Below, piece after piece: positions 1 to 10,308 of a stretch of DNA of 23,162 bases. The position numbers and the translations under genes are program-made. The notes under the pieces were generated by a model. It was not told the DNA's origin. It saw nothing but the letters and a program-made list of their open reading frames with translations, and searched no databases. How positions within the stretch are numbered: the first letter of the stretch is position 1; every line of letters starts with the position of its first letter. Origin of the DNA: JBJXFY01 sp046155815. GTDB taxonomy: Bacteria; Verrucomicrobiota; Verrucomicrobiia; Limisphaerales; CAIMTB01. Where the stretch lies: NCBI GenBank assembly GCA_046155815.1, contig JBJXFY010000289.1, positions 1 to 23,162 of the forward strand, read 5' to 3'.

Positions 1-1
1 C

Positions 2-454
2 CGCGCGGACCGGGCGGCCTTTCTGTTCGCGGGCCTCTGGGAGTGCTGGCATCCGCCGGGGGGCGAGCCTCCGGTCGGGACGTTCACGATTCTGACGACC
101 ACGCCCAACACCGTCGCCGCGCCGGTCCACAACCGTATGCCCGTCATCCTGTCCCCTGCGGCGGCGCCCGCCTGGCTCGACGAAGCGACCCCGCCTGATG
201 CGCTGCAAGCGTTGCTGGCACCCGCCCCGGACGACCTGCTGGCCCGCTACCGGGTTTCGCAGACCGTGAACTCGGCAAGGAACGATTCGCCGGAGTGCGT
301 CGAGCCGTTGCCGTGCGACACCTCATTGGGGGAATTCACCTCACCCGCAGTCCGATGTGCCGTGGACAAGAACCGTCCCCGCCACCGAACAGCGGACCGC
401 CCGCGTGCCCTTCAAAGCGGAAGATCCGGGGAGCCCGAAGCGCCCAACGTGTGA
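2..454 (+). CDS. SRAP/YedK-family abasic-site processing protein, 3' part
   Basis: The frame is open from the window edge, so the N-terminus with the catalytic Cys2 is not visible. The visible part has SRAP (YedK/HMCES) hallmarks: an AGLWE-x-W segment, a TFTILTT strand, the active-site signature APVHNRMPVIL with its histidine, a WLD segment, and VNSARNDSPECVEP near the end. SRAP proteins form a protective covalent crosslink with abasic sites in single-stranded DNA. The family usually stops soon after the VN-x-x-RND-x-P-x-x-x-EP block. Here about 40 further residues follow, rich in Arg and Pro and without recognisable structure, so the tail may be a lineage extension or the result of a late frameshift. 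Stop is TGA at 452-454. The assignment to the family is firm; the authenticity of the tail is uncertain. Confidence 0.85.
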   Translation, partial: RADRAAFLFAGLWECWHPPGGEPPVGTFTILTTTPNTVAAPVHNRMPVILSPAAAPAWLDEATPPDALQALLAPAPDDLLARYRVSQTVNSARNDSPECVEPLPCDTSLGEFTSPAVRCAVDKNRPRHRTADRPRALQSGRSGEPEAPNV

Positions 455-491
455 GGGCGCACGAGGAGACAGGGACGGGCCGGCGGGCGGC

Positions 492-568
492 TGGTGCATC
501 CGGCAGGACTTGAACCTGCAACAACCTGATCCGAAGTCAGGTACTCTATCCAGTTGAGCTACGGATGC
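492..568 (-). tRNA. tRNA-Arg (anticodon TCG)
   Basis: The reverse complement folds as a complete 77-nt tRNA. The acceptor stem pairs GCATCCG with CGGATGC, followed by discriminator A and an encoded CCA (492-494 on the plus strand). The D arm contains AGCTCAACTGGATAGAG. The anticodon stem CCTGA/TCAGG closes the loop CTTCGGA, so the anticodon is TCG, reading CGA-type arginine codons. The T arm carries GGTTCAAGTCC. The overall pattern matches bacterial tRNA-Arg. It lies on the same strand as the SNF2 gene, about 100 bp beyond its stop. Confidence 0.96.
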
Positions 569-599
569 GCCGCGGTGGCGGGATGCTGCCGCACCCGGC

Positions 600-621
600 G
601 GCCCCCCGCAAGCGGGCGGCC
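600..621. terminator. GC hairpin between SNF2 gene end and tRNA-Arg
   Basis: This is a near-perfect inverted repeat: GGCC, one mismatch, CCCGC, a 2-nt centre (effectively a 4-nt loop), GCGGG, mismatch, GGCC. It sits 40-65 bp beyond the SNF2 stop codon and just upstream of the tRNA on the minus strand. There is no U-tract, so intrinsic termination is not proven. It could equally be an RNA processing or attenuation structure. Confidence 0.35.
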
Positions 622-664
622 CCATGGCCGTCGGGTCGGGCGCGGGAAGCCGCGCCGCCCACCT

Positions 665-3838
<3,174 letters not shown>

Positions 3839-3850
<12 letters not shown>

Positions 3851-3866
3851 AGTTCAAAGCTCAAAG
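3839..3866. repeat. Four-unit CTCAAAG heptamer array at the SNF2 start
   Basis: Four exact-length heptamers, consensus NTCAAAG (CTCAAAG, CGCAAAG, TTCAAAG, CTCAAAG), lie end to end. The array covers the apparent TTG start codon of the SNF2 gene (3848-3850) and its immediate upstream region. AT content is far above the surroundings. It may influence initiation, or it may mean that the true start is the downstream GTG at 3826. Confidence 0.65.
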
Positions 3867-3898
3867 GAAAATCCAAGCTTCAACCCGTGGCTTCCATC

Positions 3899-3943
3899 GG
3901 GCCGGGCGGGCGAGGCGCATCGCGCCTTGGAGCCCGCCCGCCC
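3899..3943. terminator. Imperfect GC-rich inverted repeat after the recombinase gene
   Basis: GGGCGGGCGAGGCGC is followed, after a short loop, by GCGCC and then CCCGCCC with a small bulge. It lies directly after the recombinase stop on the minus strand and before the SNF2 gene. No T-run follows, so a role in termination or mRNA 3'-end protection is only possible. Confidence 0.3.
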
Positions 3944-4891
3944 TCACTTCGCCCGCGGGTGCGCCTCCTGGTAGGCGCGGCGCAGGCGCTCGGCGGTGAC
4001 GTGCGTGTACACCTGCGTCGTGGTGAGGTGCGCATGGCCCAGCAGTTCCTGCACGCTGCGCAGGTCCGCGCCGGCGTCGAGCAGGTGCGTGGCGAAGCTG
4101 TGCCGCAGCTTGTGCGGCGTGAGCCGCGGATCAAGGCCGGCGGCCAGCAGGTGCCGCTTCAGGCGGAGCTGAAGCGTCCGTGGCGACATCGGCCGCGGAT
4201 CGCGCGGCGAACGGTAGAAGACCGGCTCGTCCGCCGTCGGCACGCGTCCGGCCTCGGCCCACCAGCGCCCGATCGCCGCCACGGCGTGCCCGCCGATGGG
4301 CAGCTGCCGTTCCTTCCGGCCCTTGCCGCGCACGCGCACGAGCCGTTCGCGGGGGTCGAGGTCGCCGCCGCGCAGGCCGCAGAGTTCGCCGATGCGCAGC
4401 CCGCAGGAATAGATCGTCTCCAGGATCGCCACGTCGCGCGCGGCGGCGGTGGCCTCCACGGGCCGGCCGCGCCGGGGCGGGTCCGGCTCCGTCTCCCGCG
4501 TGGGGGCCGCAAGCAGGGCGAGCATCTGCTCGACCGTGAGGAAGCGCACGAGCCGCCGCCCCGGCTTCGGCAGCGACAAATCCTGCACCGGGCTCGCCGT
4601 GACGCACCCGCGCCGCGCGAGGAACTTGTAGAAGGTGCGCAGCGCCGCGAAGCGCAGCCGCACCGCCGCCGGGCTCAGGCCGCGCCGGCCCAGCGCCCGC
4701 AGCCAGGCGCGGAACGTGTCGCGACCCAGCTGCGGCCAGGCCGGCGCCGTGCCGACGGTCTCCCGGTGCCACGCGGCGAACTCCGCCAGGGCCGCGCGGT
4801 AGTTCCGCACCGTGTATTCGGACGCCCCACGCTCACCGCCCAGCTGCTGCAGGAATGCCCCCGTCTCGGCGTCAGGCGGCAGGGCGTTCAT
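3944..4891 (-). CDS. Tyrosine recombinase, XerC/XerD type
   Basis: A 315-residue protein from ATG at 4889-4891. The N-terminal SAM-like core-binding domain contains ASEYTVRNYRAAL; the C-terminal catalytic domain follows. The full active-site set is visible: R166 (CGLRIGEL), K190 (RGKGRKER), H260 and R263 (HKLRHSF), H286 (LGHAHLTTT) and nucleophile Y295 (QVYTH). Length and spacing fit XerC/D, which resolve chromosome dimers at dif with FtsK, rather than the longer phage integrases. A charged insert near residues 120-140 (TRETEPDPPRRGRP) is larger than in classical XerC. The reading frame extends 47 codons upstream, but that part reads through repeat-like spacer and lacks Xer similarity, so the ATG at 4891 is preferred. 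Whether it is XerC or XerD cannot be decided from sequence alone. No phage or integron context is present. Confidence 0.92.
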   Translation of the reverse strand: MNALPPDAETGAFLQQLGGERGASEYTVRNYRAALAEFAAWHRETVGTAPAWPQLGRDTFRAWLRALGRRGLSPAAVRLRFAALRTFYKFLARRGCVTASPVQDLSLPKPGRRLVRFLTVEQMLALLAAPTRETEPDPPRRGRPVEATAAARDVAILETIYSCGLRIGELCGLRGGDLDPRERLVRVRGKGRKERQLPIGGHAVAAIGRWWAEAGRVPTADEPVFYRSPRDPRPMSPRTLQLRLKRHLLAAGLDPRLTPHKLRHSFATHLLDAGADLRSVQELLGHAHLTTTQVYTHVTAERLRRAYQEAHPRAK

Positions 4892-4910
4892 CGGGAGAGA
4901 ATGATCCAAC

Positions 4911-5070
4911 CACGAATGGACTCCACGAAAACGAATCAAGGACCGTGACGGCGACACCCCTCCGCCCAAGGTGCCCGAGGTGCCCCGCTGCGGCTGTGGT
5001 GGCTTGGGGCGCCGGCAAGAGGCCGGCAGCACGCCGGCTCCGTAGCCGAAGCTCGGGCATTCGTGTCCAT
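4911..5070. repeat. Repeat-rich spacer upstream of the recombinase gene
   Basis: The 201-bp spacer (4892-5092) holds several layered repeats. At 4911-4937 the plus strand carries CACGAATGGACTCC and a related CCACGAAAACGAAT. At 5055-5070 a related motif ATGGACACGAATG lies on the minus strand, so the two ends are inverted copies of one motif family. Between them are a tandem AGGTGCC repeat (about 4970-4990) and three GCCGGC palindromes starting at 5011, 5022 and 5033. No reading frame in the spacer looks coding. Confidence 0.55.
5011..5038. repeat. Three GCCGGC palindromes at exact 11-bp spacing
   Basis: GCCGGC begins at 5011, 5022 and 5033, with 5-nt linkers AAGAG and AGCAC. Any two neighbouring copies can pair into a short hairpin, and the 11-bp period would place the copies on about the same helix face. 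It lies upstream of the recombinase gene and downstream of the heparinase stop. Confidence 0.6.
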
Positions 5071-5092
5071 CCGCGCCTTCTTCCGCCCCGCG

Positions 5093-7084
5093 TCACGCGA
5101 GCAGGAAGGTTGTCCGCCAGCCCAGCGCGCCGTCGCCCCGCGCGCGCAGCTCGAGGCGCGGGCCCGTCTGCACCCGCCGGAACGCCGGGGAGCACACACC
5201 GGGCAGCGGGCCGGGCCACGGGTGGGCCGCACTGGTGAGCATCGGTTCCACGCGTTGAACGGTCCACCAGGCCGCGTCGAGGCCGACCGTGAACCGCGCC
5301 CCGGCGCGCTCGCCGTGAAGGAAATTCTCGTTCTTCCCCTCGTCCGGCACGAGGCGTGTACCCGGCGCGAACTGCCACGCCACGAGGAATTCCCGCGTCG
5401 GCGCCGCCGCCGGCCAGTCCACGAAGTCATCCACCTGCCAGCCGTCGCGCCCCTCGTCGAGCCGCCGCGTGATGCGGCGACGGAACGTCGCTTGCGGCAG
5501 GCGCAGCTCCGCCTCGACGCACCTGTCACTGATGAAGCGGAACGCGGGCGCCAGGTGCGCACCGCCCCACAGGAACGGCCCGAGCCGCGGCGGGAAGTCC
5601 GCTCCCGGGACGTGCGGGCCGTTGTGCGCCGCCCACGAGGCCAGCCACGCCCGCAGCCGCGCGTCCGCGTAGTAGGCGCCCGTGCCCGGGTCCACGACGA
5701 GCGCCACGTCGCCCAGCCACAGGGAGAAATGCAGCGCATCCAGATGCCCGTGCGACGCCGTCCGCAGGTAGCCCAGCGGCGAGACGTCGAGCCGCGCGAC
5801 CCACGGGCCGGACCACGCCACCGCCTGCCCGGCGTCGGGAAAGTCCAGCCAGTCCCCCGCCCCGCTGCGGCACGCCGGCTCCGGCAGCGGCGCGGGCGCA
5901 TCGCCCAGCCAGAACTGCAGCCCCGCCGCCGGCTCCCCCTGCAGCCAGCGCCACCATTCGCCGGCCGGGTCCACGTCGTCCGTGGTCAGCGGCAGCGCGA
6001 CCGCGCTGTCCGAGTCGCCGTAATCCCAGCGGTCGCTTCCCACCTGCACGGTCGCGAAGAAATCCGCCGCGCGGCGCAGCCGTTCCTCGGCGGCGGCGGA
6101 AAGCTCCATGCCGGCCGCCCGCAGCGCGGCGCGGGCGTGCCCGCACAGCTCGAGGCTGAAGAGGTGGTAGTTCAGCGCCTGCTCGCGGTTGCCGCCGTCC
6201 GGCCCAAACTGCCCAAGGATCTCCCGCTCCAGCGCCGCGTGCAGCTCCGGCAGCCCGGCGCTCCACCGCGCCAGCTCCGGCCAGCGCGCCACCGCGGCGA
6301 TCAGCCCGGCCAGCTCGCCGATCAGGTGGTTGTTCGCCGACGAGCCGAAGGACTGGTAGCGCCAGGTGAACCAGGCGTGCGCCGGAAGGATTTTCTTCCG
6401 CAAGGCCGCGAGCATCGCCGGTGACACGCCGGAGGCGGCAAGCAGCGCATCAAGCCACGCGAACGCGAGCAGCCGCATCCCGCTCTCGAGCGCGCTGGTC
6501 CAGTTCCAGCCGAGGAAGGGCTTGTTCCAACGCGCCCAGTCGGCGAGCCACGCCACGCACCGGTCGCGCGCCGCGGCGTCGTCGAGCAGCCACCCGGCCT
6601 GCGCCAGCCGCAGCAGGCCGTGCCAGCGGCTGGGTTCCCAGACCAGCTTGCTGTCCGCGCCGTGCGGCAGGTCGCGGTGGTTCAACTGGAAGCCCCAGCG
6701 CCCGGTCGGCAGCTCCACGTCCGCGAGGTGGTCCTTGAACCAGCGCGGCGGGTCGTCCACCCGCATCACCACATGGCCGAACGCGCGCCAGCGGCCGGCG
6801 AGCAGTTCGTCCGCCTCGTGGCGGAGCGCTTCGCGCAGCGCGGGCGGGGCGGCGTCAGTCGACGGCAGTTGCGGCCAGCGGCCAGGGGCGGGCTCACCGG
6901 CGAAGCCCGACCAGTCCGGCAGCCGGCGGCGGTCGGCGCGCTGGTGGAGCCTGCGCCGGAGATGCGCGCGCAGCTCGTCGCCGCTCATGGCGCGAAGGCG
7001 ATGGACGTACCAGCGGAGATCGTGACCCACGGGCGGAGCGTGCGAAGCAAGGGCGGAGGCGTCGAGCCTGCGGACCGCCGCCAT
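5093..7084 (-). CDS. Heparinase II/III family polysaccharide lyase
   Basis: About 663 residues. The N-terminal half is an alpha-helical toroid of the heparinase II/III type: RWYVHRLRAMSGDE near the start, then NHRDLPHGADSKLVWEPSRWH, WNWTSALESGMRLLAFAW, SSANNHLIGELAGL and GNREQALNYHLFSL. The C-terminal beta-sandwich carries the family signature ASHGHLDALHFSLWLGD, then VDPGTGAYY and AAHNGPHVPG. These enzymes cleave uronate-containing polysaccharides by beta-elimination, usually in the periplasm or at the cell surface. Homologues often sit in exopolysaccharide loci, as here. No signal peptide is obvious. Start choice is uncertain: ATG at 7084 is used, and GTG at 7090 is also possible. The gene lies 60 bp downstream of the epimerase on the same strand, probably in one transcript. 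Substrate cannot be read from the sequence. Confidence 0.88.
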   Translation of the reverse strand: MAAVRRLDASALASHAPPVGHDLRWYVHRLRAMSGDELRAHLRRRLHQRADRRRLPDWSGFAGEPAPGRWPQLPSTDAAPPALREALRHEADELLAGRWRAFGHVVMRVDDPPRWFKDHLADVELPTGRWGFQLNHRDLPHGADSKLVWEPSRWHGLLRLAQAGWLLDDAAARDRCVAWLADWARWNKPFLGWNWTSALESGMRLLAFAWLDALLAASGVSPAMLAALRKKILPAHAWFTWRYQSFGSSANNHLIGELAGLIAAVARWPELARWSAGLPELHAALEREILGQFGPDGGNREQALNYHLFSLELCGHARAALRAAGMELSAAAEERLRRAADFFATVQVGSDRWDYGDSDSAVALPLTTDDVDPAGEWWRWLQGEPAAGLQFWLGDAPAPLPEPACRSGAGDWLDFPDAGQAVAWSGPWVARLDVSPLGYLRTASHGHLDALHFSLWLGDVALVVDPGTGAYYADARLRAWLASWAAHNGPHVPGADFPPRLGPFLWGGAHLAPAFRFISDRCVEAELRLPQATFRRRITRRLDEGRDGWQVDDFVDWPAAAPTREFLVAWQFAPGTRLVPDEGKNENFLHGERAGARFTVGLDAAWWTVQRVEPMLTSAAHPWPGPLPGVCSPAFRRVQTGPRLELRARGDGALGWRTTFLLA

Positions 7085-7144
7085 CGGCACGTCCGGTGGC
7101 GCGCGTTGGGGAGACCCGGCGCGGGAGGACGTCCGCGGCTACCT

Positions 7145-8461
7145 CTACCGCGCCATTTCCTCCAGGCGCCGTGCGCTGAAGAGGAGTGCGCGGCCGTTGT
7201 GGTAGGCGCCCTGCCACATCGAGGTGCGGCTGCTATTGGCGTGCGGCGAGCCATCCGCCTGCCGCGTGGCCCACCAGCCGCCCTCCGCGGCGACGTGGTG
7301 CCGCTCGATGAAGCCGAGGGTCTGGTCGAAGACCTCGAGGTATCTCCGGTCGCCGGTGAGACGGAACAGGTCGAGCATCGAGACCAGCGCCTCGGCCTGA
7401 ACCCACCATTCCTTCTTCAAGTCGTCGGCGGGCTGCCCGAGCGGTCCCCCGTAGAAGAAGCCGCCGTGCCGCCGATCGTATCCGAGCCGCAGGCTGGTGC
7501 CGACGAGCGCCTCGGCCCAGCTCCGGTACGGCACGGGGGAGCGGTCAAGCACCTGCACGGCGTCGAGCACGAGCCAGGCGCACTCCACGTCGTGGCCGTA
7601 GCTGGCACGGAGGTTCCGCGGCTCGTTCACGACACGCCAGTCCGGGTGCCAGGCGTCGAGGTTGCAGCCGTGCTCGTGATTCAGGACGGACGAGGTGTTG
7701 ATCTGGAGCAGTTCTTCCAGGCGTTCGCGCAGCCGCGGGTCGGGCCACGCGCGGTACAGCTCCGCGAAGGATTCGAGGAGGTGCAGGTGGGTGTTGTACG
7801 TCTTCACACCGATGGCGCCGACGTAGCCGGCCTCGGCCTTGTCCGTGACGGGCCGCCAGTCGGCGGTGAAGAACTCGTGGTACCCGCCGTTGGTGCCGTC
7901 GTACGCGTGCTTTTCCAGCGCCTCGAAAAGCTCCTGCGCCGCCCGCAGCGCGGCCGGGTCGCCGGACGCGCGGTGGTACGCCACGAGGCCGTAGAGGGCA
8001 AAGGAGTTCAGGTAGGCGTGCTTGCGGGTATCCGTCGGTCGGCCGTCATCGGCAACCTTGGAGAAATAGCCTCCTCGCGCGGCGTCGCGAAAATGGGCCT
8101 GGATGAACTCGTAGCCGCTCCGCGCCGCGCGTCGGGCCGCCTCCTTTTCGAGGCCGGCCTCGGCCAAGGTGCTGAAAAACCAGAGTTGTCGCGCCTGGAG
8201 GGTGAGGAACTTCTCGCCCACCGGGGCGAAGCGGCCATCGCGCAGGTTCTCGAGGTAGCCGCCGTGCTGCGGGTCCACGCAGTCGGGCAGGTAGAACGCG
8301 GTCACGCTGCGGTCGAGCAGGCGGCGGCAGCGCTCGGCCTGCTCGCGGAACCGGGCGCGGTCGGCGTCCGCGAGGGAAGCCCCCGCGGCGGTCCATGTCG
8401 TGACAAGGGTGCCGCCGAGGAGCAGGGCGGCGACGGCCGCGGAACAAGTGGGGGTTGCCAC
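7145..8461 (-). CDS. AGE-family sugar 2-epimerase (cellobiose 2-epimerase-like), probably exported
   Basis: About 438 residues from GTG at 8461. The (alpha/alpha)6-barrel signatures of N-acylglucosamine/cellobiose 2-epimerases are all present: HGGYLENL, KHAYLNSFALYGL, NTHLHLLESFAELYR, GHDVECAWLVLDA, KKEWWVQAEALV and SMWQGAYHNGRAL, including the conserved histidines thought to do acid/base catalysis. The family epimerises C2 of N-acyl-hexosamines or of the reducing-end glucose of disaccharides. The first about 28 residues (AAVAALLLGGTLV... ending TAAGA) look like a signal peptide although few positive charges precede them, so the enzyme may be exported, unlike most characterised members. The longer frame to 8593 would run through the divergent promoter region and into the neighbouring gene, so the GTG start is preferred. 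No clear Shine-Dalgarno. Likely cotranscribed with the lyase downstream. Confidence 0.88.
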   Translation of the reverse strand: MATPTCSAAVAALLLGGTLVTTWTAAGASLADADRARFREQAERCRRLLDRSVTAFYLPDCVDPQHGGYLENLRDGRFAPVGEKFLTLQARQLWFFSTLAEAGLEKEAARRAARSGYEFIQAHFRDAARGGYFSKVADDGRPTDTRKHAYLNSFALYGLVAYHRASGDPAALRAAQELFEALEKHAYDGTNGGYHEFFTADWRPVTDKAEAGYVGAIGVKTYNTHLHLLESFAELYRAWPDPRLRERLEELLQINTSSVLNHEHGCNLDAWHPDWRVVNEPRNLRASYGHDVECAWLVLDAVQVLDRSPVPYRSWAEALVGTSLRLGYDRRHGGFFYGGPLGQPADDLKKEWWVQAEALVSMLDLFRLTGDRRYLEVFDQTLGFIERHHVAAEGGWWATRQADGSPHANSSRTSMWQGAYHNGRALLFSARRLEEMAR

Positions 8462-8584
8462 GGGCGGAGGCTGGCACGCGGCCCGGCTCCGGCTCAATGG
8501 GCGAGGTGCCGGCGCGCCGGGCTTGTCGCGGGCGGCGCAACGGGTAAATGCGCGGGGTCGCCGGACGGCTCCGGCGGCCGACGC
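8462..8584. other. Divergent spacer between epimerase and polymerase genes
   Basis: These 123 bp separate the minus-strand modification genes from the plus-strand biosynthesis genes and must hold promoters for at least one side. No convincing -35/-10 pair is visible in this GC-rich stretch. The only AT-leaning patch is around AACGGGTAAATG (8539-8550). Confidence 0.3.
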
Positions 8585-10270
8585 ATGGCCCACGCCAGTT
8601 CATCACGGAAACTCAACCAGTTCGGCTCGGAGGCGCTCGGCATGGAGCGCGGCGGCAAGCTGCACCGACTGGCCGAAATCCTTCGCGGCGGCTTGGTGGT
8701 CAACATCTCGGTGGTGCTGGCGCTGGCGGTGGGCTTCTTCCACGGCTGGCTCAAGCTGCGCTTCCGGCACCCGGCCACCACCTTCGCGTTCGACGTGTTC
8801 CTGCTGATCGCGCTGGCGCTGGTGTACCTGCGGTGCGGTTCGCTGAAGAAGTTCATCCCGCCCGGGCCGGTGGGGAAGGCGCTGCTGGCGCTGTACGGGC
8901 TGCTGGCGCTGTACCTGCCCTTCTCGCTGTTGCCGGGAACGCCGCCCTTCCTGGTGGCAGTGGTCGCGATCCGGAGCTGGGCCTTCGGCACGCTGATGTT
9001 CTGCGTGGGCTACCACACGATCCGCAGCCCGGCGCAGATGCGGGCTTTTTACTTCCTCACCATCGGGCTGGCGTTCATGACGGCGATCTACGGCTGGCGG
9101 CAGTCGCCGGAGGAGATCCGGGCCATGATGGAGGCGGATGAATACTATGCCGACCGTTTCATCAGCCAGACCTATGCCACCTCCCAGGGGTCCGGCTTCC
9201 GCATCTTCTCCACCTTTGTCTCCTCCGCCGCCTATGGCGGCACGCTGGCCTGCACCCTTATCTTCGCCCTCGCCTTCGCCACCGACCGGGCCACCCGGCC
9301 GTGGCTGCGGTGGATGCTCTACGCCGCCATGGTTCCCCTGGCCTATGGAGTGGCCCAAAGCGGTTCCCGCTCCGCGCTCGCGGCGGCGGCGCTGGGCGGC
9401 GGCGCGGTGCTGATCCTGCGGCGCCAGTGGGTTGCGATCGTGCTGGCGCCGCTCATCCTGGCGGGGGCAGTCCTCATTGCCGGCAAGGCCAGCGGCGGCA
9501 CCCTGCTCGAACGCTTCGCAGAGCTCTCCAAAATGGACAGCGTCGCCTTGCGCTTCCTCTTCCCGGCTCTCATCGGGGTGGAATTCGTCCTGCAAGGACA
9601 TCCGCTGGGCGGAGGCCTGGGCAAGGCGGGGTTTGTCCCGTTGTTTCTGGCCGGCCGCACCGGGTACACGGACTACGTGGGCGCGGACGGCGACCTCGGA
9701 AAGCTCTTGATCGAGCTCGGGCTCCCCGGACTCGCCATCTTCGGCTGGCTGCTGTGGACGGTCGGCCGAGTCAACTGGAATTACGTGCGGCAGCATGCCT
9801 CCTCTCCGATCGGCACGCTCCTCATTGCCGGTGCCGCCAACTTCTACATATCGGTCCTTACATTTCCCATCGGCTCCCCCTACATCGGCATTCCCTTGGG
9901 CGTGATGGTCTGGTTCATGATTGGCGGCTCGCAGAAACTCGTGGAATTGCAGGAGGCCGCCGTCCACATGATGCCGGCCGCATCCGCGGGCCCGGCAAAG
10001 GTCGGCTTCCTTGGGCAGCCTCTCGGGCCGCTCACCAACCGTCGGCCGGAGCGCCCCGAGGCCTCACCCGGCGCAGCGGCGGTGAATCCCGTCGCGCCGG
10101 TCGGAGTTCAGCCGCCGACGGCACGGCCGCGGAAGCGCTTTCTCTACCTCGACGCCGCCGCGGAACCTGCCGGGGACAAGGCCGCCACCACCTCGCCTCC
10201 GCCCCAGGATACGGCGGCTCCGGCCAGCTCCCGGAAGCGATTCCTCTACCAGTCCCAAGATTCCCGGTGA
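8585..10270 (+). CDS. O-antigen ligase/polymerase-like polytopic membrane protein
   Basis: A 561-residue membrane protein with roughly ten hydrophobic helices between residues 37 and 460. Wzy/WaaL-like features include a long hydrophilic loop with YYADRFISQTYATSQGSGFRIFSTF, the SGSRSALAAAALGG segment, GHPLGGGLGKAG, and DLGKLLIELGLPGLAIFG. Such proteins polymerise or ligate lipid-linked glycans at the outer face of the inner membrane. The last about 100 residues form a Pro/Ala-rich, probably cytoplasmic tail in which RKRFLY occurs twice, the second time almost at the terminus. Start is uncertain: ATG at 8585 gives the longest plausible frame, but ATG at 8642 has a better ribosome site (GGAGG at 8629-8633, 8-nt spacing). 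The stop overlaps a possible GTG start of the next gene (GTGA at 10267-10270). Polymerase versus ligase cannot be decided by sequence alone. Confidence 0.82.
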   Translation: MAHASSSRKLNQFGSEALGMERGGKLHRLAEILRGGLVVNISVVLALAVGFFHGWLKLRFRHPATTFAFDVFLLIALALVYLRCGSLKKFIPPGPVGKALLALYGLLALYLPFSLLPGTPPFLVAVVAIRSWAFGTLMFCVGYHTIRSPAQMRAFYFLTIGLAFMTAIYGWRQSPEEIRAMMEADEYYADRFISQTYATSQGSGFRIFSTFVSSAAYGGTLACTLIFALAFATDRATRPWLRWMLYAAMVPLAYGVAQSGSRSALAAAALGGGAVLILRRQWVAIVLAPLILAGAVLIAGKASGGTLLERFAELSKMDSVALRFLFPALIGVEFVLQGHPLGGGLGKAGFVPLFLAGRTGYTDYVGADGDLGKLLIELGLPGLAIFGWLLWTVGRVNWNYVRQHASSPIGTLLIAGAANFYISVLTFPIGSPYIGIPLGVMVWFMIGGSQKLVELQEAAVHMMPAASAGPAKVGFLGQPLGPLTNRRPERPEASPGAAAVNPVAPVGVQPPTARPRKRFLYLDAAAEPAGDKAATTSPPPQDTAAPASSRKRFLYQSQDSR

Positions 10271-10308
10271 CCCGCACCGAGGCGTATCCTCCCGAGTCCC
10301 GACCACGC

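Noticed and set aside
4892..5038. N-terminal extension of the recombinase to 5032
   Set aside because: The extra 47 codons read through repeat-like spacer DNA and are not similar to Xer N-termini, which begin close to the ATG at 4891.
6620..8584. Upstream extension of the polymerase frame (to 1216 codons)
   Set aside because: The upstream part is antisense to the lyase and epimerase genes. The membrane protein begins credibly at 8585 or 8642.
9301..10308. Upstream extension of the first glycosyltransferase frame
   Set aside because: It overlaps the membrane protein in another frame and encodes Arg-rich low-complexity sequence; the GT-B fold begins just after 10309.
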